A stretch of 64,000 nt of DNA from Hydractinia symbiolongicarpus (GCF_029227915.1 NC_079888.1:18764001-18828000), one strand, 5' to 3'; shown: positions 1 to 11,185, numbered from the stretch's first letter. Program-made: numbers and translations. The notes: generated by a model not told the origin, from the letters alone.

Positions 1-137
1 TGAACCAGCTGAGGTAATACAAAACCGCTAGGATTTACATTTTCCTCCCCCATGTCCGTGGTAGTACAGGTTTAAAGCAACAGCGAAGGTATTTTAAAAA
101 GAGGAAAAAAAAAACAAAAAAAAAACATAAAGAAAGA
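1..137 (-). other. Non-coding flank, probable 3' UTR of the USP fragment
   Basis: No reading frame is recognisable here. On the minus strand this follows the stop codon of the USP fragment. It holds A-rich runs on the plus strand around 101-127, which are T runs on the coding strand. It could be the 3' end of a retroelement copy or of a host gene; the sequence does not decide. Confidence 0.35.
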
Positions 138-513
138 CTAGCAGCGGGTATAAAAGAAAACATATGATGTAGTGCTGTTGAGCGTTCTTGGATCAACTTT
201 GCTTATTGCCTTATCATTGCAGAGGTAACCAGAGTTTGTGGTCCGATCTTTTATATGGGCCAAATAGTGGCCTGCATTCAAAGTTCCAGAGTGATTTATT
301 ACAGCTACCAAAGCATACTTTTGGATATAAGATGTGTCCGAGTCACTAGATATCGGGATATTGAGATAAGGATAAGAAGAGGAAAAATTTTCAACAAATT
401 TATTGTCCTTAACCAGATGTTCTCCATCTCTTGCAAACCTTTTCAGGTGCACGGTTAAAATTTCGCTATTGCTCGTAATCCTTGTTTCCCTAGTGCTCTC
501 CTGGTGTATACAT
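138..513 (-). pseudogene. Ubiquitin-specific protease C-terminal fragment (peptidase C19)
   Basis: The minus-strand frame is open from about 513 to the stop at 138 and reads as the second half of a USP catalytic domain. In order I see HQEST, the strand ILTVHLKRF, then YALVAVINHSGTLNAGHY, which carries the catalytic His box (AGHY), then the YLCND box and the usual C-terminal SYVFFYTR. In USPs the His of this box works with a Cys near the N-terminus; the Cys half is absent here. The frame breaks where a candidate LTR beginning TGTTAG starts on the plus strand, so a Gypsy element probably inserted into it. The ending SYVFF..R resembles the end of the USP carried by the retrotransposon at 12.6-13.4 kb, so this may be a diverged relative of that element. 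A last exon of a cellular USP gene is the alternative. Confidence 0.7.
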
Positions 514-738
514 TGTTAGAGACTGTGCGTGTCTGCCATTATGAATAGTCTTATGTTTATATTTGTCGTTTCCGGCAATAGGGATTTTTAAGATTCGATT
601 ATACCATGGCGCTGCGAGTAGAAAGCACCACGAGGGAAAATTGAAAATTGTTGGAAAACTGATGGAAATTAAGGAACTTTGTGACTTAATACTCATATGA
701 ATAATTAATTCGTACACATTGAATATTCGTCTACTTCA
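514..738 (+). repeat. Candidate 5' LTR of the Ty3/Gypsy element
   Basis: The segment starts TGTTAGAGAC and ends CTACTTCA, the expected TG..CA form. It begins exactly where the USP frame is lost and is followed by GTGGCAACACGAAG, a possible primer-binding site containing TGG. Gag starts about 150 bases later. The 3' LTR is not in the window, so the repeat cannot be confirmed by comparison. Confidence 0.4.
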
Positions 739-892
739 GTGGCAACACGAAGACTTTGTTGTTTATTTACTCGTACTGAAAACAGAACTTTGTGGAATTT
801 TCTGTGTGGATATTGTGTTCCTACCTGCAACCTGGTGAAACCAAGTACTCCTTATACGCTTGAAATTATTGTTAGTAATTCACTTGGTCGTT

Positions 893-1675
893 ATGGCAGA
901 CTCGTTAAAAACTGTACTCTCACCTCCATCGTTAGACATATCTGTTGATCGTTATGCAGCTTTCAAAAGCTGGAAGCAAAAATGGCAGGATTATGCCATT
1001 TTGACTGAACTTGAAAAACAATCTCCTGCATACCAGTGTGCGATTCTACGTTTTACTTTTACTTCAGAAACAAGTATCATTTACGAATCTCTTACCTTGT
1101 CGCCGGAAGCAGCGGCTACTACAAAGGGCATTATCGATGCCTTAGAAGTGTTTGCAAAGGGAGTCATCAATGAAACCATGGAGATACATACGTTCAATCA
1201 TAGACAACAACAGGAAGTTCGATCATTTTTGCACAGACCTCAAAGTTTTGGTCAAAAACTGTAACTATTGTGACAATTGCGTTCAAGGAATAATACGAGA
1301 CAGAATTGTGGGAGGTATTTTGGATGACAATTTACGACAAAAGCTGCTCAGCAAAAAGGATTTAGATTTAAAAACAGCGGAAGAGATATGTAGAGCGGGT
1401 GAAAAGCGGCAGAAGGTATGGGTGCATACAAGACTGCAGCCAAAGCTGTTGACCAGGGACAGGGTGATATCAACGCAATATTGGGGAAACCAATTCCACC
1501 AGGAAGACGATACGACCAGAAGCAGCAGCAATCTGCAGCAGCAAAGAGCAACGGGACCAACTGCAAGTTCTGCTTGAGACAGCACCAATTTGGACGGAAT
1601 TTTTGCCCAGCCTGGGGAAGAAGATGCAACACCTGTGGGAACTCAAACCATTTTGCACAGAGTAAAGTATGCTGA
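893..1675 (+). pseudogene. Gypsy gag with two zinc knuckles, frameshifted
   Basis: The likely start is the ATG at 893 (MADSLKTVLSPPSLD), the second Met of the open frame, because it fits the usual short gag leader. The capsid-like part (DRYAAFKSWKQKWQDYA) runs to 1264, then the frame shifts twice. The C-terminal part, about 1561-1675, holds two nucleocapsid-type knuckles: CKFC...H...C and CNTCGNSNHFAQSKVC. Gag proteins of this family assemble the virus-like particle and bind the genomic RNA. No intact frame spans the gene, so it is a relic. Confidence 0.75.
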
Positions 1676-1802
1676 GGAAGAAATGTGAAGGAAATACAAG
1701 CAGAAGAAGCCGCAATGAACAGCCTTTTTCTTGGAACAGTGGAGGGTACGCAAGGGTTGTCAACTCAGGACGAGCTATGGGAAACAGATATAACGGTCAA
1801 AA

Positions 1803-3530
1803 ATGGAAAAAATAAAATTCAAAGTAGACACTGGAGCGGATGTCACAGTCGTAGGCGTACCACAGCTAAAACAATTCGGAAGAACCATGAAGGACATCAG
1901 ACGCAGAGGGAAGACACTGACCGTTCCATCAGCAGAAAAGTTACAATGCCTTGGATATATAACAACGTTGCTAAAATGGGGCGATAAACAGTCAAACGAG
2001 GTTAGTGTATGTTTGCAGAAACTTGAGAGCGCCCTACTTGGGCAAACCGGCTATAAAACGTTTAGAGATACTCACATTCAACAAGCCAGTCAATAGCACA
2101 GTGTCACAAGTATCTGAGGACAATCAAGACATTATTCAAGAATTCCCAACACTTTTTACCGGATTAGAATGTATCACCGGAGACCCAATCAACATCAAAT
2201 TAACGGAAGATGCAGTACCCTACCACTTGACAGCAACACGGCACGTAGCATTACCACTTTTGGAACCCTTAAAGGCAGAGATCTAGCGAATGAAGGATAT
2301 GGGAGTCATACGAGAAGTTACAGAACCAACAGACTGGTACCACCCAATTGTTTCAACCAAGAAATCGGATGGCAGTATGCGCTTTTACATTTACCTCACA
2401 AAGTTAAATACATTCACCAAGCGTGAATTCTACCAACTGGAGAGCATTGATGAGATTCTTGCGATACTCGGAAGTCAATGCCACGTGATGTCAAAACTTG
2501 ACGCCAATTCGGGATATTGGCAGATGCCATTAGATGACTCCAGCCAACTGATGGCAACATTCATCACACCGTTCGGACGATTCTGCCCAACAAGAGGTCC
2601 CTTCGGACTATCATCAATGCAAGAGATTTTCAATAAACGTCTCGACCAAATCATTGAAGGGTTGCCGGGGATAGTGAAAAGCACTGATGACCTACTTGTC
2701 TTCGGTAAAGATTAAGAGGATCACGATACGAAATTGAGAGCCGTACTAAAGAGACTGACAGAGGCAGGTGTTACGCTCAACACTGACAAATGTGAGTTCC
2801 GGAAAACAGAGGTAGAATTTTTTGGGACACCGAATCACAGCAAAAGGGATACAGCCAGTACCGGATAAAGTAGTTGCAATTCAGAAATACCCAGCTTCAG
2901 CGAATATTACCGAACTTCGAAGATTCCTGGGTATGGCGCAGCAACTGGCTAAATTCAGCCCAAATTTAGCACAAGCCACAGAACCATTACGGGACCTGTT
3001 AAGTACAAAGAACAGTTGGACCTGGAGGGCAGTCGATGAGCAGGCATTCCGCTGTATTAAGGACACATTATCGACCCAACCAGTGTTAGCACACTATGAT
3101 GTACACCATCCAACCAAACTACGAGCAGACGAAAGTAAACTAAATGGCATCAGTGTTATCCTGATGCAACAAGATGAACAGCAGCAATAGAAACCAGTCG
3201 TCTATGCATCAAGGTACCTCTCTAAAGCAGAACAAAACTATCACAACATTGAAATCGAAATGCTTGCTGTTACATGGGGTTGCAAAAAGATGTCTCGATA
3301 CATTCATGGAATGTCGAAGGTCTTAGTGCAAACCGACCATAAGCCGTTAGTCCCTATCTTGAATTACAAACCGTTAGCCGAGATGTCTCCACGGATCCAG
3401 CATATGCGAATGCGTTTACTAAAGTACGACATTTATGCTGAGCACGTCAGTGGCAGTAAAATGACAGACGCAGATGCTTTATTACAAGCACCATCTTCCC
3501 AGCTGGAACTGGGAGATGAAATCGCCGAAC
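1803..3530 (+). pseudogene. Gypsy pol: protease, reverse transcriptase, RNase H
   Basis: The aspartic protease is marked by KVDTGADVTVVG near 1815. RT spans about 2290-2730: LDANSGYWQMPL carries the first catalytic Asp, and the usual YVDD box reads TDDLLVFG in KSTDDLLVFG, so the box is altered. RNase H follows (LRADESKLNGISVIL, then QTDHKPL and ADALLQAP) to about 3500. In-frame stops at about 2284, 2713, 3188 and 3752 interrupt what was once one polyprotein. The order PR-RT-RH is that of Ty3/Gypsy. The changed metal-binding box and the stops make activity implausible. Confidence 0.85.
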
Positions 3531-3781
3531 AGGACATCACCGCACATGTTTCTTTGGTGTTAACAAACTTACCAGCAACTGATCAACGCTTAGAGGGAAT
3601 TCGCACAGAAACCACTAAGGATCCAGTCCTATCAGATTTAATAAGAATCATAAGAGAGGGATGGCCAGCCAGACAACAAGACTGTCCCATCAATCTACAA
3701 CCCTTTTGGGCGAGCCAGCATGACCTAACAGAGTATCATGGAGTCATTGCGTAGGGGGATCGTATCGTCATACCCAGGACC

Positions 3782-3975
3782 ATGAGAGCTGAAATTCTCC
3801 AGAAAATACACGCTGGACGCCAAGTGATGGATAAATGCAAAAGAAGAGCCCAGCAAGCCGTATATTGGCCGGGTATAAATTTACACATCGAACAGATGGT
3901 CAGGAAATGTGAAGAATGCAGCAAGTTACTACCGTCGAAACCGAAGACCATCTCCCAGCAGATATGCATGCACAT
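3782..3975 (+). pseudogene. Gypsy integrase zinc-binding domain fragment
   Basis: The frame reads KIHAGRQVMDKCKRRAQQ, VYWPGINLHIEQ and CEECSKLLPSKPK. This is the HHCC zinc domain that precedes the integrase core in Gypsy pol. The second His of the usual HxGHxG pattern is Arg here (HAGR). The catalytic core that should follow is absent, because recognisable sequence ends near 3975. Confidence 0.75.
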
Positions 3976-5010
3976 ATTTGAGGGAGGGTCATTTGGATAT
4001 TGAAGCTGACGGTGAAATTACGTTGATCTATAAAACTGACGGAGCTTCACTGTTGAGAAAAGAGCAGTTTTGGATATATAAACTTAAGATTCTTTACCCA
4101 TATAAACGTAACAACAAGGGGGGTGTTCACAAAAAACAAGCTGAAATAATAATCTGTACATGTTCAAGTTTGAGGTCTACAGCTTTGCCTTGAGCTTTGA
4201 GTGTTCTAAATACACGTTTTATAGCATTTCTTGCTACATTTAGCAACTCCTTCATGCAAATGACATTGCAGGGTAAGCAGGGTCCATAACGGGATAGTTG
4301 GAAATTTTAGGCTGCCCAGAGAAAATTTTAAACATTGCAGGAAGGCACAATGAAATACTCAACCTGTTAAGTTTTAGGGTTAAATCTTAGAGGTTTTGTT
4401 CCTCCAAAGTTACTGCCAAAAAGACAGTTAAACTTCCCTATCGCAGCTATTCTCCGTTTATAAAAAAATGGAAAATTGCTAGCTCGCATTCGGTTTTTAT
4501 TGATGAGTTAGCAAATACATTTGCATCATGTACGCTTCCTGGCCACCTAAAATGTACGTCCATGGATTGACCTTAGTAATCGCTTATAGTTGAAATAATG
4601 TTACAAGTTTTTTGAAAGATCTCTTCAATTTGATATGAACTTGGTCTCAAACTCTACAAATTTTATTCTTATTTCGGCAACGCTTTTTGGCAGACGAATA
4701 TAACGTGTACCCAAATGCCTCACAGCAGAACAAACCTCCATCACATGTACTGAAGCCGTTGATACTGCTACACTAAAAGTGTTTGCTGTCATTACCAGGG
4801 AACCTCCGCCTTTAGGGTAGCACAAGATAACGGCAATTTTTTGGCTAGCTTCATAAATGTAAACCGTGGCATTCGAAAGTTCTTTTTTGCCATATTGGTT
4901 TACATTAGCTTCAAATTTCCACAGCCCTACCACGCAATTTTCATGTAAAGGAGGGCTAAAATCTAGCCCGCTTAGGAGGACATGCCCACTCCAAGGGCTA
5001 TCCCTACCTC
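3976..5010. other. Unassigned spacer with one unrecognised minus-strand ORF
   Basis: No known element is visible between the Gypsy relic and the USP LINE. The only sizeable frame is minus 4625-4933 (about 102 codons, containing ILCYPKGGGSLVMTANTFS). It matches no family I recognise and has no clear splice sites, so I do not call it a gene. The last part, from about 4930, may already be 5' sequence of the LINE. Confidence 0.4.
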
Positions 5011-5028
5011 GTATAAATAAGGCCTAAA

Positions 5029-6184
5029 TATTTCTGGTATAGAACCGATTTCGTTATTACTAACTCCTCTGTCCTTCCTGCTCCCTATGATTCTTCGTTA
5101 CTCCCTTGCACTAAGCATTGGACATTAAAACCGTGTAAAGTTGTTTTGCAAGATGTGCTAGCTGTTGATTCCACTGAAAAGTTTCGGCTGCTGAAAGCTA
5201 ACCCGGATAACTTCCACAGTGTTCTTTCTCAGCAATCAACAGAACCTGACCATCTTAGCACTATGAAATGGAAACAACCTATTGCTTGGCCGAAGTCAAT
5301 TGACACAAAATTGTGGAATTCCCTTGATGATGCAGTTTTCCACAATCTTCTAGACTCTTACTCATTGTCAAAAAAATGGAGCTGTTGGAATCAACAATTT
5401 ACTACCATGCGTCTCACCTGTTTGGTGTAAGGTCACTTCCCCAGCACAACCTATCATGTTTGAACAGGAGAGCTTTACGCAGCATCAGTTTGGTGAACGA
5501 GAAGAACAATCTACTCCGAACTCTTAAGAACACATCTGACGCAGTTGAGAAAAGCAACATGCAAAACCTTTTAGATGATATAATGGCCAAGTTAAGGTTA
5601 CTTCGGAGAGGTGAGCGGAATAGGAAAAGACGTTGGAAAATCTCGAATGCACGCCGGGCTTTCTCTAAGAATCTATATCAGGCTGGAAAAAATATTTTAG
5701 ATCCCAAATGTTTAATAAAACTTGAAGCTGCCTAGGACGAAATGGATTCACACAAACATTCAACCTTGAACAATCCCTCACACCATATACCTCTTTCAGA
5801 TCTCCCTGGATTGCCTTCACCACCAAATCTAGTCTCAGCTTTCGATTCTTCCAAGCTAAAGTTCAAGGATTTCCAAGCTGTCCTACATTCTCGTAGAAAT
5901 GCTTCTTCTCCTGGGCTGAACCAAATTCCTTACACAGTATATAAGAATTGTCCTCATATTGCATCGTTTCTGTTTAACAGTTTTCAAGCTTGTCTAAAGA
6001 AGTCTTTTATTCCTGTGCAATGGAGAATTGCATCAGAAGTTTATATACCTAAAAACAACACACCTTGTCCATCCAACATAAAGGATTTTCGCCCCCATAG
6101 CTCTTCTGAATGTTGAAGGAAAGTTATTTTTTAGTTTGATTTCCAAGCGGTTAGAATCGCATATTATAAAGAAAAACAACTCCA
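5029..6184 (+). pseudogene. USP LINE: N-terminal region and first half of RT
   Basis: The frame enters near 5029 (TDFVITNSSVLP), shifts near 5385 and has a stop at about 5733. A basic segment (RRGERNRKRRWKISNARRA, then FSKNLYQAGKNIL) precedes RT, as it does in R2/Hero-like proteins. The first RT blocks are clear: SPGLNQIPYTVYK, VQWRIASEVYIPK, then IKDFRP, with the following helix in another frame (KLFFSLISKRLE). The reading continues at 10298 after the Kolobok insertion, within the sequence between RT fingers and palm. No initiator Met or 5' end could be fixed. Confidence 0.7.
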
Positions 6185-6217
6185 TTAAAGGGGAAGTCCG
6201 GTCATTTTTCAAAATTT
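6185..6217 (+). repeat. Kolobok left terminal inverted repeat and TTAA target site
   Basis: TTAA (6185-6188) is followed by the terminus AGGGGAAGTCCGGT at 6189. The inverted repeat continues imperfectly for about 29 bases (TTTTTCAAAATTT). The partner is at 10265-10293 with TTAA at 10294-10297. Confidence 0.92.
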
Positions 6218-6489
6218 GTGTGTTGAATAAACACCATCGTGTTATTAATTTCTGCAAAATCTTTTTTAAAAATTCGTATTACAAATGATATAAATGTCTA
6301 TCAAAGTTTAGGATTGTTACTGTTTTTTTTCAAACGACGCCATCTTTTTGTTGTTATCATCGAGGTCTGGGCTCTAATGTTTATCGTGACGTATTTTATG
6401 ACAACAGCTTTCTGCACGCCGGAATACTTCAGTTGTCGATTACACCACTTCAAACAAGTCATAAATGTACCATTGATTTTACTGTTATC

Positions 6490-9147
6490 ATGGTTACTTG
6501 TGGTGCTTTAAATTGTGGTAACTCTTCCACCAAAAAATCGGTAGCTGATGTAAAAGGGTGGCATAACGTTCCCACCGAAAAAGAAAATAAACAACGTCGT
6601 AAGAAATGGCTAGCAGCTATGAAGCGAGATCCACCATATCCAGCAGACACGAATTTCGTTCTTTGTGGTATGCATTTCACGTCCGAATGTTTTCAACGCG
6701 ATCTCAAGGTATTTCTTGCACTTCTTAAATTTTTCTTGACTTCTTTTCACATTATTTCTTTTGTAAATAAGCTTGTTGCGAAACTGTATTCACCTTCAAT
6801 AATTTTCTGAACACCTGTCTTTTGATCTTTTTGTCCATAAATAACCAGGGGGTAAAAATACATTTTTAAATTTTATTATTTAGGCGGAGCTCTGTGGCTC
6901 TGTGAGAAAGTTTATATTATTACCAAACGCTATTCCATCGGTATTTTCATTCTCGAAACCGCTACCTGCAAAGCGTTCTGCATCCATTGCAAGAAACGAA
7001 AGAAAAACAAAACGCCAGGTAACCCAGCAGGCCAATCGTGGTTAAACATATTTTTACACGTTTTTTATAAGAACATTTAAATTTTACCTCAGTCTGGTTG
7101 TTCTTTTTTTTTACACTTTTTCAGCCTCGAATGTCTTTTTTATGTGCTCTTCCAAAAAAATGATCAGATTTAAAAATCTTGGAGTTGGAAAAAATATTTG
7201 TTCTTTTAAGGAATAAAAAATTTCTTAATGTGTTCATAACTTTAGATTGTGGATGAAGCTTGTACGGCAGAAGAAAACTCAGGTGGCCCGGAAGCACCTT
7301 CCCTAGAACTTGAGCCCCTTTTTAAGGATGCTATTACGCAAACTGTTGATGTCGTCATGATCAACAAAGAAGTTAGCTGTGCTACACCAATGCGAACAAA
7401 GAGCACTATGGTTCCTGCTGTGTTATGCAAATCAATGTCTACTCAGATGAGTCCAACTTTGTCTTCGACGAACACGCAAACTGTTATATTAACTCAATAT
7501 GCTAGCGTTTCCACAGTCAACCTTATTGCGAAAGAGGGAGATGAAATTGGAGATTGCTCTTCATTTTGCGCAAGTGAAGTAGAAGATCGCGCTGATCCGG
7601 ATGCATCTTTCAATGTCAGTAGCGATGTTGATACGGTCGATAGTAGTGCCGATACGGCTGATAGTGATGTTAATGAGCAAGATGTCGATGTTAGGGAAGG
7701 TACGCAGTCGATTGCACCTTCAACAATGTTTCTAGTGTACTTTGAAATGCTTAAGTCGCTCTTCAAATTCTGCTTTGAATGCGGTGAGAAAGCTACTATC
7801 AAAAAACATATAACTAAGGGTAGTATGCTTATTGTGAAATTGGTTTGCGCCGGTAACCACGAAGTGACTTGGAGATCACAACCTTACTTAAATCGAATTG
7901 CGGAAGGAACGGTAAGGCTGTCTGCTGGAATATTGTTCAACGGATTAACATTTCAAGGTGTGAAAGAAGCATTTGAAACTGCCAATGTTAACTTTATAAG
8001 TAGGTCGCAGTTCCATGAACTTCAGCGAAGATTTTTATTCCCAGCCATAAATAGCATTTTTACGCATTATCAGGAAGCCACACTTGTTAGACTCGTTGCG
8101 CTTGAGGGTGTCGATTTAATTGGAGATGGTCGCTGTGACTCACCTGGATTTAGTGCTAAATATGGTACATACAGCCTCATGGACGCCATGACAAATGAGG
8201 TGGTGAACTTTTTTATTTCACACGTTCGTTTAGCAGGAAACTCGGCACGCATGGAAAAACATGGACTTGCTGAGTGCTTGGAATTTATCGACGAAGCTGG
8301 CGTAATAGTGGACACACTAGTTACCGACAGACATAGCCAGATACGAAAGTTTATGCGCACCGAACATGAACATATATCGCACCAGTTTGATGTGTGGCAC
8401 ATGACAAAAAATATCAAAAAAAAGATTTTGAAAGTTGCAAAAAAAAAGAGCTGTCGTGACTTGAATGACTGGATGAAGTCTATCATAAACCACTTCTGGT
8501 GGGCTTGTTCGACTTGCGAAGGAGATCCAATATTATTGAAGGAAAAGTGGCAGAGTTTACTCTGTCATATCCGTGGGGTACATTATTGGGTAAATAATAC
8601 GCTATATCATAAATGTGCTCATGAAGAACTTACCCTGCTACAACAAGCTCAGAAGAAGTGGTTAACTGAAGAAAGCCCTGCTTACATCGCCCTGGAGAAA
8701 ATTGTTAATGAAAAACAGCTACTAAACGATTTAAAACACGTAGCTGATTTCAAGCACACTGGACAGCTCGAGGTTTACCATTCCCTGTTGAATAAGTACT
8801 GTCCCAAACGCTTAGCATTCTCGTACGCTGGGATGGTTGCTAGGACGCAACTAGCTGTGCTTGACCACAACTCGGGTGTAGAACGACAACAAGCCACTAC
8901 ATCCGATGGGAGGTTGAAGTTCAAAGTTTCTTTCACCAAAATTACGAAGGAGTGGGTGGCAAAAAAAGTAATGGATCCGAAAGAAAAGAAATACCAAGAG
9001 GACTTGATGAAGGAAGTGTTTGATTTGGTTCAAAAAATCAAAGCTCCTATATTTTTTAAGTTGCCTGAAACACCCAGAAATATTGCATTAAAAATAAACC
9101 CTGGGAAGGAAGTTGTTGTCTCGAATATGCGTTCAAGATTTACCTAA
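6490..9147 (+). CDS. Kolobok THAP-domain transposase, three exons
   Basis: Predicted exons are 6490-6708, 6884-7018 and 7246-9147. All junctions are phase 0 with GT..AG ends (CTCAAG|GTATTT, TTTAG|GCGG, CGCCAG|GTAACC, TTTAG|ATTG), giving about 751 residues. The ATG at 6490 is chosen because it puts the THAP finger at the extreme N-terminus. Its ligands are C4, C9, C59 and H62, with W40 and, in exon 2, the LLPNAIPSVF segment with the THAP proline. THAP domains bind the transposon ends. Exon 3 starts with an acidic Ser/Thr-rich linker and then has Kolobok catalytic-core motifs: LIGDGRCDSPGF (about residue 410), LVTDRHSQIRKF (about 475) and HQFDVWHMTKN. No stop or frameshift interrupts the joined frame, so the gene looks functional. 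Expression and exact splicing are predictions. Confidence 0.85.
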
Positions 9148-9295
9148 AAGTAACCCCCAGGTTTATAAATGATATTTAGCATTACATCAAGAAACGCTTA
9201 TTTTACAATTCCGGGGGACATTTGTTATATTTTAAAAACATATATTGTAAAAATTTCATTCATCATCTTTACAATTATACATGTTCTTATACATT

Positions 9296-10036
9296 TTATG
9301 TGTCCAAATCCATTCCTGATTCTGTGTATGGCACGTATACCCCATCGGGCTGCGGGTATTCATTACGGATTACCCACACAACACATGATGGTATAGGCTT
9401 TCGATAACCTATGCCCAGTCTTCCATACACCCACCATATATATTGTTTATAAGCAGCAAACCGATATGATCTGTTGCAAAGTTTATGACGAATCCCTCTC
9501 ATGTTGTGAATAGCACCTAGTGCTGTCCGTAACACGGGTTCCGGCAAACAAACCATTTTGAATTCATCCGAATTTGTAACACACGTATGACCTAAGCGAA
9601 AAAAGAAAAAAGATCTTTAAAAAGGCGTACCCCCGTGTGTAAATAAACAACGTTTAGCTTTCTAAAACTTTGTTGTGACAGAACAGAAAGTGATTGATGT
9701 AGCAAACAAGGAAGTAAAATACACGATAAGAAGATATTTTAATCAACAGAAACCTTGAAAATGACCGTCCGGAATATCATTATTATCACGACAACATAAA
9801 CTTTCCGTTTCAGTGACCATAATTTTACACTTTTTGCACTGGCACCACTCAACATTTCCAACACGATTTCCAGCTTCAACATTGCAGTTTTTAGCACCAA
9901 CGTTGTTTCCTAAAGCTTCTAAAGCTGCAGCCACTTCACTTTGACTCCGTTCCGGTTCGAACATGAAAGGAGATAAACCAAACTCTTCATCTTCATTAAA
10001 TTCAACATCGCTTACATCAGAAGAGGAAGATGACAT
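9296..10036 (-). CDS. P2X7-C-like zinc domain protein encoded by the Kolobok, two exons
   Basis: Exon 1 (10036-9754) and exon 2 (9591-9296) join through a 162-base GT..AG intron (CATTTTCAAG|GTTTCT; CGCTTAG|GTCAT), phase 1, giving 192 residues. Exon 1 starts with a Ser/Asp-rich acidic segment (MSSSSSDVSDVEFNEDEE) and ends with the Cys cluster WCQCKKCKIMV..ESLCC (C65, C67, C70, C81, C82). Exon 2 continues HTCVTNSDEF, VCLPEPVLRTAL, then SYRFAAYKQYIWWVYGRL and IPSCVVWVIRNEYP. This is the pattern of the intracellular C-terminal (ballast) domain of vertebrate P2X7 receptors, a zinc-binding module also found alone in many invertebrate proteins. There is no channel part. It converges on the transposase and lies inside the terminal repeats, so it is cargo or a second transposition protein. 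Its role is unknown. Confidence 0.82.
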
Positions 10037-10264
10037 AACTACTTCAAGATAAGTTTACTACTGCAAGAAAGTAACGCGCCGAATGTTGTTGTCACGAATG
10101 ACGTCAGAAGAATATTAGTGTCCAGACTACTCGTTGCGGAAATATATCATGAAGTGAAAGTAGAAATGATATGAGGCAAAATTGCTTTTTTCATGACTTT
10201 TAGAACTTTTTAGCTGAAAAATTTTTTTTGGCTGTTATACAGACATGTAATATTGTGATTTTAA

Positions 10265-10297
10265 AAATTTTGAAAATTTACCGGACTTCCCCTTTAA
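10265..10297 (-). repeat. Kolobok right terminal inverted repeat and TTAA target site
   Basis: The sequence ACCGGACTTCCCCT ends at 10293 and is the exact complement of the first 14 bases of the element. It is followed by TTAA at 10294-10297, matching the left target duplication. Confidence 0.92.
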
Positions 10298-11185
10298 TAC
10301 TTCCATTCAAAAAGGTTGTATGAAAAAAGTTCCGGGTTGCTGGGAACACATGTCTACTGTTTGGTCCACACTTAAAAATGCGAAGGCACAACATTCTTCA
10401 CTTTCAAACATATAGCTTGATATTGCTAATGCGTACCCTTCAGTTCCGCACAAGCTGATTTTTATGGCTCTCAGACGCTATGGTGTACCAGAATCATGGA
10501 TAAGGCTCATACAGCTATACTACGACAGCTTGTGGAGTAAGTCTTTTCCCGCTTCTGCTCCTTCCAGTTGGCATCAACACTGTAGGGGAATTGTTATCGG
10601 CTGTACACTTTCCATTATACTATTTCTTGCAGCTATAAACGTTATTATTGAGTATGTGTGTGTTACCCCTAGCCTTATTGATACTGAAGGTAATAAAAAC
10701 AAAATCCAAAACCAACCCCCAATAAAAGCTTTTATGGATGATATGTTCTTAATGTCCACGTCAATTCCAAGTACTCAAAATTTATTAAACAGGTGTACAA
10801 CAGCTCTTGATTGGGTAGGCATGTCGTTTAGGCTTTCCAAATCACGCAGCATTGTTATTGATAAAGGAAGATTCGTCCAAAGTTCACCGTTTACAGTTGG
10901 CAGCGAAAAAATTCCATCTATTCATTCTAATCCAATTAGGTTTTTAGGCAGAACAATAAACTCATTCTTGTCTGATTCAGCTGCAATACAAGAATTTCTA
11001 AATGATGCCGAAGACAAACTTATGGGTATAAACTCATTCTTGTCTGATTCCGCTGCAATACAAGAATTTCTAAATGATGCCGAAGACAAACTTATGGCTA
11101 TAGACAGGTCCTTTTATAAAGGTGTCCATAAGGTTTGGTTTTTACACCATCTGTTAATTCCTAGAATCCGCTGGCCATTATTAAA
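10298..11185 (+). pseudogene. USP LINE: second half of reverse transcriptase
   Basis: Reading resumes after the Kolobok with QKGCMKKVPGCWEHMS, then LDIANAYPSVPHKLIFMALR (catalytic Asp in LDIANAY), RGIVIGCTLSIILFLAAINV and PIKAFMDDMFLM, where FMDD is the metal-binding box. IRFLGRTIN marks the palm-thumb transition. There is one stop near 10416 and a one-base frame change near 11185. The motifs match RLE-type LINEs of the R2/Hero type rather than APE-type LINEs. It carries a 72-base tandem duplication inside the coding sequence (10956-11099). Confidence 0.8.
10956..11099 (+). repeat. 72-bp in-frame tandem duplication in RT
   Basis: Two adjacent 72-base copies (10956-11027 and 11028-11099) encode the same 24 residues (INSFLSDSAAIQEF...) with only a couple of base differences. 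The reading frame is kept. The near identity suggests a recent replication slip in this copy. Confidence 0.9.

Larger units (their letters stand above)
514..3975 (+). mobile_element. Decayed Ty3/Gypsy LTR retrotransposon, 3' truncated
   Basis: Gag, protease, RT, RNase H and the integrase zinc-binding domain occur in canonical Ty3/Gypsy order but are broken by frameshifts and stops. Homology is lost at about 3975, soon after the integrase zinc region. The integrase core (DDE) and the 3' LTR are missing. The copy cannot encode a working element. Confidence 0.85.
6189..10293 (+). mobile_element. Complete Kolobok DNA transposon, 4105 bp
   Basis: Both ends carry the inverted repeat AGGGGAAGTCCGGT plus a further partly matching stretch, and each is flanked by TTAA, the target duplication of Kolobok and piggyBac. 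The THAP transposase assigns it to Kolobok. It carries two convergent genes, transposase (plus) and a P2X7-C-like protein (minus), both without disabling mutations that I can see. It interrupts the RT of the USP LINE: host sequence before 6185 and after 10298 reads as one RT. Intact frames and nearly perfect termini suggest a recent insertion. Confidence 0.92.

Noticed and set aside
4625-4933. 102-codon minus-strand gene
   Set aside because: No family resemblance, no splice signals and no neighbouring exons; kept only as a note in the spacer entry.
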